Of a stretch of 64,000 nt of DNA, positions 8,328 to 17,919 are shown piece after piece. How positions within the stretch are numbered: position 1 is the first letter of the stretch; every line of letters begins with the position of its first letter. A program made the translations under genes and the position numbers. Source of the DNA: Cognatundibacterium rugosum (GTDB lineage Bacteria > Pseudomonadota > Gammaproteobacteria > Burkholderiales > Burkholderiaceae_D); assembly GCF_014284365.1 (NCBI RefSeq), contig NZ_JACOGG010000015.1:1-64000 (forward strand). The letters run 5' to 3'. Under the pieces are notes generated by a model that saw only the letters and a list, made by a program, of their open reading frames with translations, ran no database searches and was not told where the DNA came from.

Positions 8328-8376
8328 TAAGCAGTTATGACAGGCGGCGGCATGCCTCATGCTGCCCGTTTTATTT

Positions 8377-9294
8377 ATGGCTATCAAACACTTCCTGCAA
8401 TTCTCCGACTTCACACGCTCAGAATTTGAATATGTGATGCAGCGTGCGCGCATTATTAAACAGCGCTTCAAGGCGTATCAGACCTATCATCCACTGCTGG
8501 ACCGCACGCTGGTGATGGTATTCGAAAAAAACTCCACCCGTACCCGTCTGTCATTTGAGGCAGGTATGCATCAGCTTGGTGGTGCTGCGATTTATTTGAA
8601 TACGCGTGACAGTCAGCTCGGACGCGGAGAGCCCGTGGAAGATGCCGGTCAAGTCATGTCGCGCATGTGCGACATCATCATGATCCGCACTTTTGAGCAG
8701 GAAATGATAGAAAAATTCGCTGCCAATTCGCGCGTACCTGTGATTAACGGCCTGACCAATCAGCACCATCCCTGCCAGATCCTGGCTGACGTGTTCACGT
8801 ATATAGAACACCGTGGCTCTATCGCTGGCAAAAAAGTCGCCTGGATAGGTGACGCCAATAATATGCTGTACTCCTGGCTGCAGGCCGCGCAGGTATTTGG
8901 TTTTCACCTGCACGTCTCTACACCGAAAGGCTATGAGATGGACATGTCGCTGGTTGGCGCAGATGCCACCCATTACACCCTGTTCGACAACCCGTCCGAC
9001 GCCTGTTCAGGCGTGGATCTGGTCAATACAGACGTCTGGACCAGCATGGGCTATGAAGCAGAAAACGAGGCGCGCCTGAAAGCCTTTGACGGCTGGATCG
9101 TGGATGAGGCCAAGATGGCGCGCGCTAATCCGGATGCGCTGTTCATGCACTGCCTGCCCGCACACCGCGGCGAAGAAGTGTCTGCCGGTGTGATCGATGG
9201 CCCGCAATCTGTAGTGTGGGATGAAGCAGAAAACCGCCTGCACGTGCAAAAAGCGCTGCTCGAATATCTGGTGGTGGGCAAGATCGAAGGATAA
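8377..9294 (+). CDS. argF: Ornithine carbamoyltransferase
   Basis: Catalyses ornithine + carbamoyl phosphate to citrulline in arginine synthesis. The carbamoyl-phosphate loop is EKNSTRTRLSFEAG, followed by HHPCQ and the ornithine/active-site loop FMHCLPAHRG. The protein from this start (MAIKHFLQFSDF) is 305 aa, the normal length; an ATG at 8359 would add six residues, and neither start has a strong ribosome-binding site. argG follows, separated by a 134-bp palindromic repeat. Confidence 0.96.
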   Translation: MAIKHFLQFSDFTRSEFEYVMQRARIIKQRFKAYQTYHPLLDRTLVMVFEKNSTRTRLSFEAGMHQLGGAAIYLNTRDSQLGRGEPVEDAGQVMSRMCDIIMIRTFEQEMIEKFAANSRVPVINGLTNQHHPCQILADVFTYIEHRGSIAGKKVAWIGDANNMLYSWLQAAQVFGFHLHVSTPKGYEMDMSLVGADATHYTLFDNPSDACSGVDLVNTDVWTSMGYEAENEARLKAFDGWIVDEAKMARANPDALFMHCLPAHRGEEVSAGVIDGPQSVVWDEAENRLHVQKALLEYLVVGKIEG

Positions 9295-9303
9295 AAAAAT
9301 TTA

Positions 9304-9437
9304 CGAAAACCTCTCAACACAGAGGCACGGAGACTCGGAGAAAAACAGGAGAATGGCAAATGCATTTCCAATTTCCTCCTAAGCTTTTCTCTGCGCTTCC
9401 TCTGAGTCTCTGTGTCTCCGTGTTGAGAGGTTTTTCG
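9304..9437. repeat. 134-bp palindromic repeat between argF and argG
   Basis: The left end CGAAAACCTCTCAACACAGA and the right end (TCCGTGTTGAGAGGTTTTTCG) are near-perfect inverted repeats, extended inwards by imperfect pairing of GGCACGGAGACTCGGAGAAAA with TCTGAGTCTCTGTGTCTCC. The ACGGAGAC/ACAGAG wording resembles a repeat type seen in intergenic regions of many bacterial genomes. It has no coding capacity and would form a long hairpin in an argF-argG read-through transcript. Confidence 0.75.
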
Positions 9438-9469
9438 CTTGGCATAACACTATTAACAGAAAGTACAAC

Positions 9470-10702
9470 ATGAGCGATATTAAGAAAGTCGTCCTCGCCT
9501 ATTCCGGCGGTCTGGATACCTCCGTTATTCTGAAATGGCTGCAAGACAATTACCAATGTGAAATCGTGACCTTCACTGCGGATCTGGGTCAGGGCGAAGA
9601 ACTGGAACCGGCACGTGCCAAGGCCTTGAAATTCGGTATCAAACCGGAAAACATCTACATCGACGATGTGCGCGAAGAATTTGTGCGTGACTTTGTTTTC
9701 CCTATGTTCCGCGCCAATACCATTTATGAAGGCGAATACCTGCTGGGCACGTCCATTGCACGTCCGCTGATCGCAAAACGCCTGATCGAAATCGCGAAAG
9801 AAACAGGTGCCGATGCGATCTCGCACGGTGCGACTGGCAAAGGCAATGATCAGGTACGTTTTGAACTCGGTGCGTATGCACTGATGCCAGGCGTGAAAAT
9901 CATCGCGCCTTGGCGTGAGTGGGATTTGCTGTCGCGCGAAAAACTGCTCAAATATGCAGAAGACGCAGGCATCGATATCGACATGAAACACAAAAACGGC
10001 GGTGCGCCTTATTCCATGGATGCTAACCTGCTGCACATCAGCTTCGAAGGCCGCCATCTGGAAAACCCAAGTGCGGAAGCCGAAGAAAGCATGTGGCGCT
10101 GGACCGTCAGCCCGGAACAGGCTCCCGATGCGCCAGAATACCTGGATATCGAATTTGAACGCGGCGACATCGTAGCCCTGAACGGCGTACGCATGTCTCC
10201 GGCCACTGTGCTGACCGAACTGAACCGACTGGGTGGCAAACACGGCATTGGTCGCCTGGATCTGGTCGAAAACCGTTATGTCGGTATGAAATCCCGTGGT
10301 TGCTATGAAACGCCAGGCGGCACCATCATGCTGCGTGCACACCGTGCGATCGAATCGATCACACTGGACCGTGAAGTCGCGCATCTGAAAGATGATCTGA
10401 TGCCACGTTACGCCAGCCTGATTTATAACGGCTACTGGTGGGCTCCGGAACGCGTCGCACTGCAAACGCTGATCGACCATACCCAACAAACCGTCAATGG
10501 CTGGGTACGTGTCAAACTGTACAAAGGCAATGTGATTACCGTGGCACGCGATTCGAAAACCGACTCGCTGTTTGACATGAATATCGCGACGTTTGATGAA
10601 GACGGCGGCGCCTACAATCAGGCTGATGCTGGCGGCTTTATCAAGCTCAATGCACTGCGTATGCGTATCGCCGCCAACGCGCGTGCAAAACGCGGTCAGT
10701 AA
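9470..10702 (+). CDS. argG: Argininosuccinate synthase
   Basis: Condenses citrulline and aspartate with ATP to argininosuccinate. The N-terminal ATP-pyrophosphatase loop is [12 protein letters not shown] at about residues 10-21, followed by the citrulline/aspartate-binding regions ([16 protein letters not shown] near 124-139). At 410 aa it is a typical type I enzyme. Together with argF it covers two successive steps of arginine synthesis; a strong terminator follows 20 bp after the stop. Confidence 0.97.
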   Translation: MSDIKKVVLAYSGGLDTSVILKWLQDNYQCEIVTFTADLGQGEELEPARAKALKFGIKPENIYIDDVREEFVRDFVFPMFRANTIYEGEYLLGTSIARPLIAKRLIEIAKETGADAISHGATGKGNDQVRFELGAYALMPGVKIIAPWREWDLLSREKLLKYAEDAGIDIDMKHKNGGAPYSMDANLLHISFEGRHLENPSAEAEESMWRWTVSPEQAPDAPEYLDIEFERGDIVALNGVRMSPATVLTELNRLGGKHGIGRLDLVENRYVGMKSRGCYETPGGTIMLRAHRAIESITLDREVAHLKDDLMPRYASLIYNGYWWAPERVALQTLIDHTQQTVNGWVRVKLYKGNVITVARDSKTDSLFDMNIATFDEDGGAYNQADAGGFIKLNALRMRIAANARAKRGQ

Positions 10703-10722
10703 GCACTACGGCATGTCATATG

Positions 10723-10760
10723 AAAAAGCCCGCATCGTTGACTGATGCGGGCTTTTTTTA
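10723..10760 (+). terminator. Rho-independent terminator of argG
   Basis: GCCCGCATC (10728-10736), a 7-nt loop and GATGCGGGC (10744-10752) form a perfect 9-bp GC-rich stem followed by seven T residues. The preceding A run means it could also act on the other strand, although no minus-strand gene ends nearby. Confidence 0.93.
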
Positions 10761-10834
10761 TCTGTCATTTCTGTCATTTCGTCTTTCAACTCCCGGCGCC
10801 TTCACTTTGCGCTGAACACTTTTTTGGGACATTC

Positions 10835-11149
10835 ATGAGCACACAGTTTGATCAGGTCAGTATCGTAAAAAAAGCCAACCTCTACTTTGACGGTAAATGC
10901 GTTTCGCACACCGTGCTGTTCGCAGACGGCAGTAAAAAAACCTTAGGGGTGATTTTTCCATCCACCTTAGTGTTTAACACGGCAGCAGCGGAAATCATGG
11001 AATTGAACGCCGGTCAATGCCGCATACGTCTGCAAAGCAGTCAGGACTGGCAGACATACCAGGCTGGCCAGCAATTTCAGGTAGCGGCCAATTCCAGCTT
11101 TGAGATAGAAACACTGGAAACCCTGGACTACGTGTGTCATTTCATTTGA
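10835..11149 (+). CDS. ppnP: Pyrimidine/purine nucleoside phosphorylase (DUF1255)
   Basis: Small cupin-fold protein of 104 aa from the ATG at 10835 ([20 protein letters not shown]). The PpnP pattern is clear: [40 protein letters not shown], and a C-terminal LDYVCHFI. Family enzymes phosphorolyse a broad range of nucleosides. GGGA lies about 6 nt before the ATG; the frame remains open upstream into the argG terminator, which cannot be coding. Stand-alone gene. Confidence 0.93.
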   Translation: MSTQFDQVSIVKKANLYFDGKCVSHTVLFADGSKKTLGVIFPSTLVFNTAAAEIMELNAGQCRIRLQSSQDWQTYQAGQQFQVAANSSFEIETLETLDYVCHFI

Positions 11150-11240
11150 AGCAGCAAATAACGCGACTGCTAATTTCTGGATGAAGCCGGATTGCGCGCA
11201 TCCGCTTCAGCTTGAATCTCAAACAGCTCAGGCGTCCACC

Positions 11241-11741
11241 TTAGTCGTCGCGCCGGTGTCCGTGCTCACGGCCGTGCTCTTCCCGGCGCCACTCACGCCG
11301 CTCTTCCCTGCGCTCGTGCTCCCAGCGCCGGGAGTCATCGCGATAACGTCTGTCCTCATAGCGATCCCAGCCATAGACGGGTGCCGGTGCATAACGCCGA
11401 TAGGATGGCACATACACCGTCTGGTACCAGTTATCCTGCACAAAATAGACTTGGCGGCCGCAGGCATCGTAGCGATAACAATGGTGGGACCAGTGATGGA
11501 TATGGCCGGGTGGAACACGCAGATACAAGGGCTGTTCGATATACACAGGAGGCTGGCTCACCAGCAGCGGCCGCTCATACACCAGTTGTGGCCGCATGGT
11601 ATTGCCTATATCCAGACGGCCATAAAAGCCAGGATCACCAACAGATACTGAGACACCGATATCGCTGGCATGGGCGGAGGAAGTACCTGTCAGACTGGCA
11701 GCGGCCAGCGATAAGGCGATGAAGAATGCAGACGCTTTCAT
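11241..11741 (-). CDS. Secreted hypothetical protein with Arg/Glu/His-rich tail
   Basis: Starts at MKASAFFIALSLAAASLTGT, a signal peptide with likely cleavage after AHA at about residue 24, behind the ribosome-binding site AAGGACAG. The mature protein of about 142 aa has a Tyr/Pro-rich core, the segment HHWSHHCYRYDACGRQVYFVQ with two cysteines, and a C-terminal stretch dominated by R, E, H and D. Proteins with this RYDACGRQVYFVxDxWY core are common in Burkholderiales; no function is known to me. Confidence 0.8.
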   Translation of the reverse strand: MKASAFFIALSLAAASLTGTSSAHASDIGVSVSVGDPGFYGRLDIGNTMRPQLVYERPLLVSQPPVYIEQPLYLRVPPGHIHHWSHHCYRYDACGRQVYFVQDNWYQTVYVPSYRRYAPAPVYGWDRYEDRRYRDDSRRWEHERREERREWRREEHGREHGHRRDD

Positions 11742-11908
11742 GATTTCTGTCCTTGTCCGGGTTGCGCTGTGATGCAGCACGCGTGCTACAAGAGTGCTGC
11801 TTGAGTACAGCGTGAGTTCAGCGTTAACGCTGCCCGGATGAAAGCGGATGACAGCAGGATCGCAAGCATTTGTAAGCAGATGTATGCGATCCTGCTATTT
11901 GCCCTGAA

Positions 11909-13462
11909 TCAGGCTTTGGTCGTTTTGCGGAAATCTTTAAAGCGGAAGCCCATGATACCGAGTGCCGCAAAATACACACCGGCCGAAATCAGTACCAGTC
12001 CACACATAATCATTGCGCGCAGGTACGGGGTGGATTTCATTTCCAGCCATGGGAACTGATCTGAAATCCAGGAACAGGTGGCGGCCATGATCAGCAAGGC
12101 TGCAGCGAGTTTAATGAAGAAAGGCAGCCAGCCCGCACGTGGCTGATAAATGCCGCGACGACGCAAACCGGTGTACAGCAAACCCGCATTGACGCAAGCG
12201 CCCAGACCAACCGACAGCGCCAGCCCGGCATGCGCGAACCAAGGCACGAAAATCAGGTTCATCAACTGGGTAGCGATCATCACTGACAGCGCGATCTTGA
12301 CCGGGGTACGGATATTCTGCTGCGCGTAAAAGCCAGGAGCCAGAATTTTGACCAGGATCAGACCAATCAGACCGATGCCATACGAAAGCAAGGCATTGGC
12401 CGTCATGTGCACGGCATGATCACTGAACTTACCCTGATGGAATAAGGTCGCAGTCAGCGCCTCAGGAATAATTGCCAGTGCCACCGCGGCAGGCATCGCC
12501 AGCAAAAATGTGAGCCGCAAGCCCCAGTCCAGCAAGGCTGAATATTCTTCTTTATCGCCATCCGCATTCGCTTTAGACAAACCCGGCAGCAGTATCGTAC
12601 CCAGTGCCACGCCAAGTATCGCGGTCGGGAATTCCATCAGGCGGTCAGCACTGGCCAGCCAGCTCACACTGCCCGGCACCATACGCGTGGCCAGATTGGT
12701 ATTGATCAGAATGCTGATTTGTGAAGCCGACACGGCCAACAAGGCCGGTGCCATATTCTTAAGGATGCGGCGCACCCCGGCATCCTGCCAGGCGGTGTCG
12801 GGCCGCCAGCCTATGCGTGGCAACATCCCCACCCGTATCAATGCCGGTACTTGTATAGCCAATTGCAGCAAACCACCGACAAAGACCGCAATCGCGAGCG
12901 CGTAAATCGGTGTTTCCAAATGCTGTGCCAGCCACAGCGATGCCGCAATCGACGTCAGGTTATACAGTACCGGTGTAAAGGCCGGGATCTTGAATTCACG
13001 CCAGGTATTGAGGATGCCGCCAGCCAGCGCCACCATGGACATAAAGCCTATGTAGGGGAACATAATACGGGTCATCACCACACTGGCCGCAAAATCATCC
13101 GGCCGGTCGACAAAGCCGCTGGCTGCCGCATACATGATGGCGGGTGCCGCTGCCACGCCTAGCGCGCAGGTCAGCACTAAGGCCCAGACCAGCAAGGTCG
13201 CCACATGGTCGATCAGGTCTTTGGTTTTTTGCTCCCCCTGCTGGGTTTTATATTCAGCCAATATCGGCACGAAAGCCTGTGCAAATGCGCCCTCAGCGAA
13301 CAAGCGGCGCAGCAGATTCGGAATGCGAAAGGCGGTGTTAAACGCATCGGTCATGCCGTCTGCGCCAAATTTGGTGGTGATCAATACGTCGCGCGCCAGC
13401 CCCGTGATACGGGAAAGCATGGTCATGCCGCTGATAGAAACGAGAGTCTTTAGTAAATTCAT
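11909..13462 (-). CDS. murJ: Lipid II flippase MurJ (MviN)
   Basis: Polytopic membrane protein of 517 aa in the MOP superfamily, about 14 transmembrane segments, flipping the peptidoglycan precursor lipid II across the inner membrane. N-terminal MNLLKTLVSISGMTMLSRIT and the following GLARD..ITTKFGADGMTDAFNTAFRIPNLLRRLFAEGAF are diagnostic and include conserved Arg residues of the central cavity. Full length. It diverges from the serine hydrolase gene with about 115 bp between starts. Confidence 0.96.
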   Translation of the reverse strand: MNLLKTLVSISGMTMLSRITGLARDVLITTKFGADGMTDAFNTAFRIPNLLRRLFAEGAFAQAFVPILAEYKTQQGEQKTKDLIDHVATLLVWALVLTCALGVAAAPAIMYAAASGFVDRPDDFAASVVMTRIMFPYIGFMSMVALAGGILNTWREFKIPAFTPVLYNLTSIAASLWLAQHLETPIYALAIAVFVGGLLQLAIQVPALIRVGMLPRIGWRPDTAWQDAGVRRILKNMAPALLAVSASQISILINTNLATRMVPGSVSWLASADRLMEFPTAILGVALGTILLPGLSKANADGDKEEYSALLDWGLRLTFLLAMPAAVALAIIPEALTATLFHQGKFSDHAVHMTANALLSYGIGLIGLILVKILAPGFYAQQNIRTPVKIALSVMIATQLMNLIFVPWFAHAGLALSVGLGACVNAGLLYTGLRRRGIYQPRAGWLPFFIKLAAALLIMAATCSWISDQFPWLEMKSTPYLRAMIMCGLVLISAGVYFAALGIMGFRFKDFRKTTKA

Positions 13463-13576
13463 AGGCCAGCATTATAGCCTCTGCACTGCACAATCTTCCG
13501 TTTTTCCCCTGATTTGGTACACTCTGGCAGCCGAGCCCCAGCGCTCTTTTCCGCAGTGTTCTTCCGGAGTCCATTT

Positions 13577-14665
13577 ATGTCTGTCTTTTCACGCTACCGC
13601 CGCGCCCTGCAGTTGCCGGGTCTTCTGACTGCCCTGTTGCTCAGCACCAGCTTCTGTCTGCCAGCCAGCGCTATCGACAACAGCGGTCTGGAAAAAGCAG
13701 CGAATGCGCTGGCACAGTCAGGTTTTCAGGGCGCCGTATTAGCCGCGCGTGGCGATCAGGTCTTGCTGCAAAAAAGCCTGGGGCAGTTTGGTGAGCTGAA
13801 TCAGACTTTCCGCTTCGCTTCTATCACCAAGCAAATGACGGCAATACTGGTGATGCAGGAGGTAGATGCAGGCAAACTCAGGCTGGATGCGAGTTTAGGC
13901 AGTTACTGGCCGGATTATCCGAATGCGGATGCACGAGCAATCACGCTGCGTCAGCTGCTCACGCATTATTCCGGCCTTTACAATGAAAATGCGATCCCCG
14001 ACTTCCATATGGCGTCGGCCGCACGTGGCGACAATATGCAGGAATTTGCGACTGGCGTGTGCGCTCAGCCACTCAAGGCCAGTCCGGGCAGCAACTTTGA
14101 TTACAACAACTGTGACTACATGGTGTTGGGTGCGCTGCTGGAACGGCTGAATAAGCAGAGTTTTGCGCAACTGCTCAAAAAAAGAATCTTCCAGGTTGCA
14201 GGTATGAAGCAATCCGGGCTGTATAACGCAGCGATGCCAGATAACCGCAGCCACGTGCACGGCATCTTGAATGGACAGCCGGAACCGGAAGTCAATTTCG
14301 CCAGTTATGGCGCAGCGGGTTCCAGCTATGGCACGCTGCAGGACTTGCTGGCGATGAATCGCACCTTCATACAAGGCAAACTGATGTCTGCGGCCGCCCG
14401 CAGCGAGATGCTAAAACCCAATGCCACCGGTGGCGCGCTGGGCGTCTGGGTCTATCCGTTTGGCGGCGCCGATGCGGCAAAACCTACGGTGATCGTTGAA
14501 CGTCAGGGCTGGATAGCGGGGATAAGAATATTGAATCTGGTCGATATTGCGAGCGGTAATATCCTGATACTGGTCAGCACCAACGGTGATCTGGATCTGA
14601 CCCAGACCTGGGCCAATCAAGGCCCGGCCGCTGCGTTACTGAGTGCTTTGATTAAAGTGAAGTGA
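13577..14665 (+). CDS. Serine hydrolase of the beta-lactamase class C/PBP4* family
   Basis: Exported protein of about 362 aa. The signal peptide (residues 1-33, ending near PASA) is followed by the SxxK motif in FASITKQMTAI and a YNN variant of the YxN motif in FDYNNCDYMVLGALLE. A KTG-like third motif is not obvious; the C-terminal part contains HGI and GAAGSSYGTLQDL. Such proteins include peptidases, esterases and DD-carboxypeptidases; antibiotic hydrolysis should not be assumed. Start chosen at 13577 with GGAG about 8 nt upstream. Confidence 0.85.
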   Translation: MSVFSRYRRALQLPGLLTALLLSTSFCLPASAIDNSGLEKAANALAQSGFQGAVLAARGDQVLLQKSLGQFGELNQTFRFASITKQMTAILVMQEVDAGKLRLDASLGSYWPDYPNADARAITLRQLLTHYSGLYNENAIPDFHMASAARGDNMQEFATGVCAQPLKASPGSNFDYNNCDYMVLGALLERLNKQSFAQLLKKRIFQVAGMKQSGLYNAAMPDNRSHVHGILNGQPEPEVNFASYGAAGSSYGTLQDLLAMNRTFIQGKLMSAAARSEMLKPNATGGALGVWVYPFGGADAAKPTVIVERQGWIAGIRILNLVDIASGNILILVSTNGDLDLTQTWANQGPAAALLSALIKVK

Positions 14666-14702
14666 ATGATTACTGAACAATCGCTGCCATACGTGAGCGC
14701 AC

Positions 14703-15005
14703 TCAGTTAGCGTTATCGATCATCATTAGCGTACCGAAGCTGCCTCTCGCAACAGCATGGGTTTTACTGGCGGGGACAATGAATAATTCCCCCGCCCTGA
14801 CCGAAATCACCTTCCCATCCAATTCCAGATTCAACTGTCCATCAAGCACAAACAAGCCCTGATCAAAATCATGCATTTGCTCAGGATAGCCCGTAGCATC
14901 CATACGCAAGACTTTCAGGCTGGCACCCGCTGCTTTACCCAGCACGGTACTTTGCCAGGCATCGGGGAGTGCGGCGGCGCGGGATTTAACATGAGTCAGA
15001 GGCAT
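14703..15005 (-). CDS. Cupin-domain protein
   Basis: Small protein of 100 aa with the single-domain cupin pattern: motif 1 around HDFDQGLFVLDGQLNLELDG (residues about 45-64), then GELFIVPASKTHAVA as motif 2. A canonical GX5HXH is reduced to one His plus acidic residues, so metal binding may be weak. Substrate unknown. It is transcribed in the same direction as the Lrp-type regulator upstream (about 178 bp away). Confidence 0.8.
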   Translation of the reverse strand: MPLTHVKSRAAALPDAWQSTVLGKAAGASLKVLRMDATGYPEQMHDFDQGLFVLDGQLNLELDGKVISVRAGELFIVPASKTHAVARGSFGTLMMIDNAN

Positions 15006-15093
15006 AATTGAATCGCAATCTCTAATTACAGCTATTGAACAGGAACAGCACCAACAGGTTTCCGTTTGCGATCAGCAATCGCTAACACATCAA

Positions 15094-15135
15094 CTAAGTA
15101 CCTAAGTACAGTACCGAAGTAAAGTACCTAAGTAC
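15094..15135. repeat. Cluster of AAGTAC short repeats
   Basis: CTAAGTAC occurs back to back at 15094-15109 and again at 15128-15135, with further AGTAC copies between. The cluster lies between the Lrp-type regulator and the cupin gene. It could be a simple-sequence tract or a multi-site operator upstream of the cupin gene. Confidence 0.55.
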
Positions 15136-15183
15136 GCAGATAACTAAGCAAATTTGATACCACCGAATCGCAACATGCTGCTG

Positions 15184-15663
15184 TCAGTATTGATCCTGCA
15201 TCAGTTCTACTGCGATCTGATGTGTATCCTTTAAAGTCTGCAATACGATATTGGAACGTATATCAAGCACACCTGCGGTTTTATATAAACGTTCCAGCAC
15301 AAAGCCAGAGTAATGTTTTAAATTCCTGGCGCGCACTTTCAGCAGGTAATTCGCATCGCCAGTGATAATATAAGTCGCCACGACTTCCGGCCATTGCTGC
15401 AGTGCCCTAGAGAAATTTTCGTGCCAGTCTTCCACATCACGACGCATCGTCACCTGTACAAATGCCTCTACCTCGATCCCAACTTTGGTGGCATCAATCA
15501 CCGCACAATAGTGGTGAATAATGCCTGCCTCTTCCAGTGCCCTCACTCTGCGCAAGCACGAGGATGGGGATAAAAACACCTTATCTGCCAAATCCTGATT
15601 ACTGATACGTCCGTCGGTTTGTAATTGCTGCAAAATTTTCAGGTCGGTCGCATCCAGTTGCAT
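15184..15663 (-). CDS. Lrp/AsnC-family regulator (KynR-like)
   Basis: A 159-aa Lrp/AsnC protein: N-terminal winged helix-turn-helix (LDATDLKILQQLQTDGRISN..., recognition helix LSPSSCLRRVRALEEAGII) and a C-terminal RAM/AsnC ligand-binding domain (VTMRRDV..., TGDANYLLKVRARN). The start at 15663 is preferred because GAAGGCGA precedes it; an upstream start at 15711 has no ribosome-binding site. It is divergent from kynB-kynU-kynA, the arrangement of kynR in Pseudomonas, so it probably responds to kynurenine and controls that operon (inference). Confidence 0.88.
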   Translation of the reverse strand: MQLDATDLKILQQLQTDGRISNQDLADKVFLSPSSCLRRVRALEEAGIIHHYCAVIDATKVGIEVEAFVQVTMRRDVEDWHENFSRALQQWPEVVATYIITGDANYLLKVRARNLKHYSGFVLERLYKTAGVLDIRSNIVLQTLKDTHQIAVELMQDQY

Positions 15664-15854
15664 GTATTCGCCTTCATCCGGGTTCAGGTCAAACTGTATT
15701 TGCTGCATCACAGCAAATAAATTTAGCGGAAAATTTCAAATATTGTTTATATCTGGCAGTATATTCGACTACATCTGAATTACACCATGCAATTTGCAAG
15801 AAATTGTCACGTAATCCGGCATAAAATTACTGCTATTCAATTGCAGGAGTTTTT

Positions 15855-16493
15855 ATGTCCACCGCAACGCATAACAGCCAGATCTGGGACATCAGTCCCG
15901 CCATCAAAACCGGCATTCCGGTATGGCCTGGCGATACCGCCTATCAGGCTGACACCACCTGGCAAATCGCCGATGGCTGCCCGGTCAAGGTCAGTAAAAT
16001 CACGCTGTCTACCCATACAGGCGCGCATTGCGATGCCCCTTCACATTACGATATCGACGGTGCAGCAATCGATGAGGTGGCGTTACACACTTATCTTGGT
16101 GCATGTCGTGTGATTGATTGCCAAGGTGCGGCCCAGGTAATGCCTGAACACGTACTGCCGTATCTGAACGCCATCCCGGCGCGCGTGCTGTTTCGCTGCT
16201 ATACCCAGGCCCCGCAAAGCAGCTGGGACAGCAACTTCCCCAGCGTTGCGGCAAGCACGATTAGTTTACTCGCGCAACACGGCGTTAAGCTGATCGGCAT
16301 AGACAGCCCTTCGCTCGATCCTCAGGACTCCAAGACGCTCGATGCACATCACTGTATCAAGACACATCAGATGGCCATCCTGGAAGGTATCGTGCTCGAC
16401 CAGGTAGAAGCCGGCGACTACGAACTGATTTGTCTGCCGCTCAAGCTGCACGGGCTGGACGCCAGCCCGGTGCGTGCGATTTTGCGGCGCTGA
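15855..16493 (+). CDS. kynB: Kynurenine formamidase
   Basis: Hydrolyses N-formylkynurenine to kynurenine and formate, step 2 of aerobic tryptophan degradation. The 212-aa protein carries the metal-dependent cyclase/formamidase motif [12 protein letters not shown] at about residues 51-62 and an N-terminal [18 protein letters not shown] typical of KynB. CAGGAG is positioned 6 nt before the ATG. First gene of the kynB-kynU-kynA operon. Confidence 0.95.
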   Translation: MSTATHNSQIWDISPAIKTGIPVWPGDTAYQADTTWQIADGCPVKVSKITLSTHTGAHCDAPSHYDIDGAAIDEVALHTYLGACRVIDCQGAAQVMPEHVLPYLNAIPARVLFRCYTQAPQSSWDSNFPSVAASTISLLAQHGVKLIGIDSPSLDPQDSKTLDAHHCIKTHQMAILEGIVLDQVEAGDYELICLPLKLHGLDASPVRAILRR

Positions 16494-16562
16494 AGGCCAG
16501 GCATCATTCATCCCTATTTTTCATCATCCACCACTGAACCATTGATAGCAACAGGAGACAGC

Positions 16563-17825
16563 ATGAGCACTACAGTGAACACCGTACTGACCCGCGCCGA
16601 TTGCGAGCGCATGGATGCCAGCGATGCACTGGCCGCATTGCGCGAGGATTTTTTACTGCCGGAGGGCATGATTTATCTGGACGGCAATTCACTCGGTGCG
16701 CGCCCCAAAGCCTCGCTGGAACGTGCACGCCAGGTCATCGAACAGGAATGGGGGCAAGACCTGATCACCAGCTGGAATAAAGCAGGCTGGTTCGATTTAC
16801 CCTCCACATTGGGTGATCAGCTGGCACCGTTGATCGGTGCAGACAAAGGTGAAGTCGTGGTGACCGATACGACTTCAGCCAATCTGTTCAAAGCGATTGC
16901 CGCCGCCCTGCACATGCAGGCCGCACACACAGAACGCAAAACCATCATTACCGAGCGCAGCAACTTCCCTACCGATATCTACATGGCAGAGGGCATCACG
17001 CGCTGGCTGGATCGCGGCTATCAAATTGTACTGATCGATCATCCGGAAGAATTAGCCAGTGTGATCAATGAAAAAACGGCACTGGTGATGCTCACGCATG
17101 TGAACTACCGCACTGGCTATCTGCACGATATGAAGGCAGTGACGGCACTCGTCCATCAGCACGGTGCACTGGCACTGTGGGATCTGGCACACTCGGCCGG
17201 TGCGGTACCAGTGCAGCTGCAAGAGGCGAACGCTGACTTCGCTGTAGGCTGCACCTATAAATATCTGAATGGCGGTCCCGGTGCACCCGCCTTTATCTGG
17301 GTGCCGCACAAGCATCATGCGCAGTTTCATCATCCGCTGTCTGGCTGGTGGGGACATGCGAGCCCATTTGCGATGGACCCGCATTTCAGCCCGACACCCG
17401 GCATACGGCGCGCGCTGTGTGGCACCCAGCCTATGATTTCGCTGGCCCTGGTGGGCTGCGGTCTGGACGTATTTGGCAAAACCTCGATGCAAGCTTTGCG
17501 CACTAAATCACTGGCATTGACCGATCTGTTTATCGCATTGACAGAAAGCCGCTGCGCATCCCATCCATTGAAACTGGTGACACCACGCGCACATGCGCAG
17601 CGTGGCAGCCAGGCCAGCTTTGAACATCCGCATGCCTATGCCGTGATACAGGCCTTGATTGAACGTGGCGTAGTTGGTGACTACCGTGAACCCGGTATCA
17701 TGCGCTTTGGCTTCACGCCTTTATATGTGGGCTTTGCTGATGTCTGGGATGCCGTGGAAACCTTGCGCGACATCCTCGATCAACGCGATTACGACAGCAA
17801 TTTACAAAAAAATGCAGTAACCTGA
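16563..17825 (+). CDS. kynU: Kynureninase
   Basis: PLP-dependent enzyme cleaving kynurenine to anthranilate and alanine. The 420-aa protein shows [14 protein letters not shown] near residue 35, the phosphate-binding [10 protein letters not shown], the [11 protein letters not shown] aspartate region, and the PLP lysine in [15 protein letters not shown] (about residue 232). The start at 16563 follows ACAGGAGACA; an ATG at 16542 is less likely. It is 69 bp downstream of kynB. Confidence 0.96.
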   Translation: MSTTVNTVLTRADCERMDASDALAALREDFLLPEGMIYLDGNSLGARPKASLERARQVIEQEWGQDLITSWNKAGWFDLPSTLGDQLAPLIGADKGEVVVTDTTSANLFKAIAAALHMQAAHTERKTIITERSNFPTDIYMAEGITRWLDRGYQIVLIDHPEELASVINEKTALVMLTHVNYRTGYLHDMKAVTALVHQHGALALWDLAHSAGAVPVQLQEANADFAVGCTYKYLNGGPGAPAFIWVPHKHHAQFHHPLSGWWGHASPFAMDPHFSPTPGIRRALCGTQPMISLALVGCGLDVFGKTSMQALRTKSLALTDLFIALTESRCASHPLKLVTPRAHAQRGSQASFEHPHAYAVIQALIERGVVGDYREPGIMRFGFTPLYVGFADVWDAVETLRDILDQRDYDSNLQKNAVT

Positions 17826-17919
17826 GTTCGCCCAAACCTCTCGTTCAAATCCGCATCGTGAGCAGCCGCACTTCAGCCGTGCCGCCACGATGCCGACTCA
17901 AATTAAGGAAAAAAATAGC

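Larger units (their letters stand above)
7922..8376. other. Divergent intergenic region between the acetylation cassette and argF
   Basis: About 455 bp with no convincing gene. It must contain the promoters of the SGNH-algF-algI-algJ cassette (minus) and of argF (plus). Visible signals are a pair of 13-bp direct repeats at 8208-8242 and a TATAAT at 8322-8327. The part near 8050-8160 is AT-rich. Confidence 0.6.

Noticed and set aside
9314-10489. 391-aa open frame antisense to argG
   Set aside because: It is the shadow of the argG frame in the complementary strand with no ribosome-binding site or family match; argG is a firm call.
13577-14665. Reading the serine hydrolase as an antibiotic-resistance beta-lactamase
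   Set aside because: The family includes many peptidases and esterases, the third motif is not clear, and there is no ampR-type regulator beside it.
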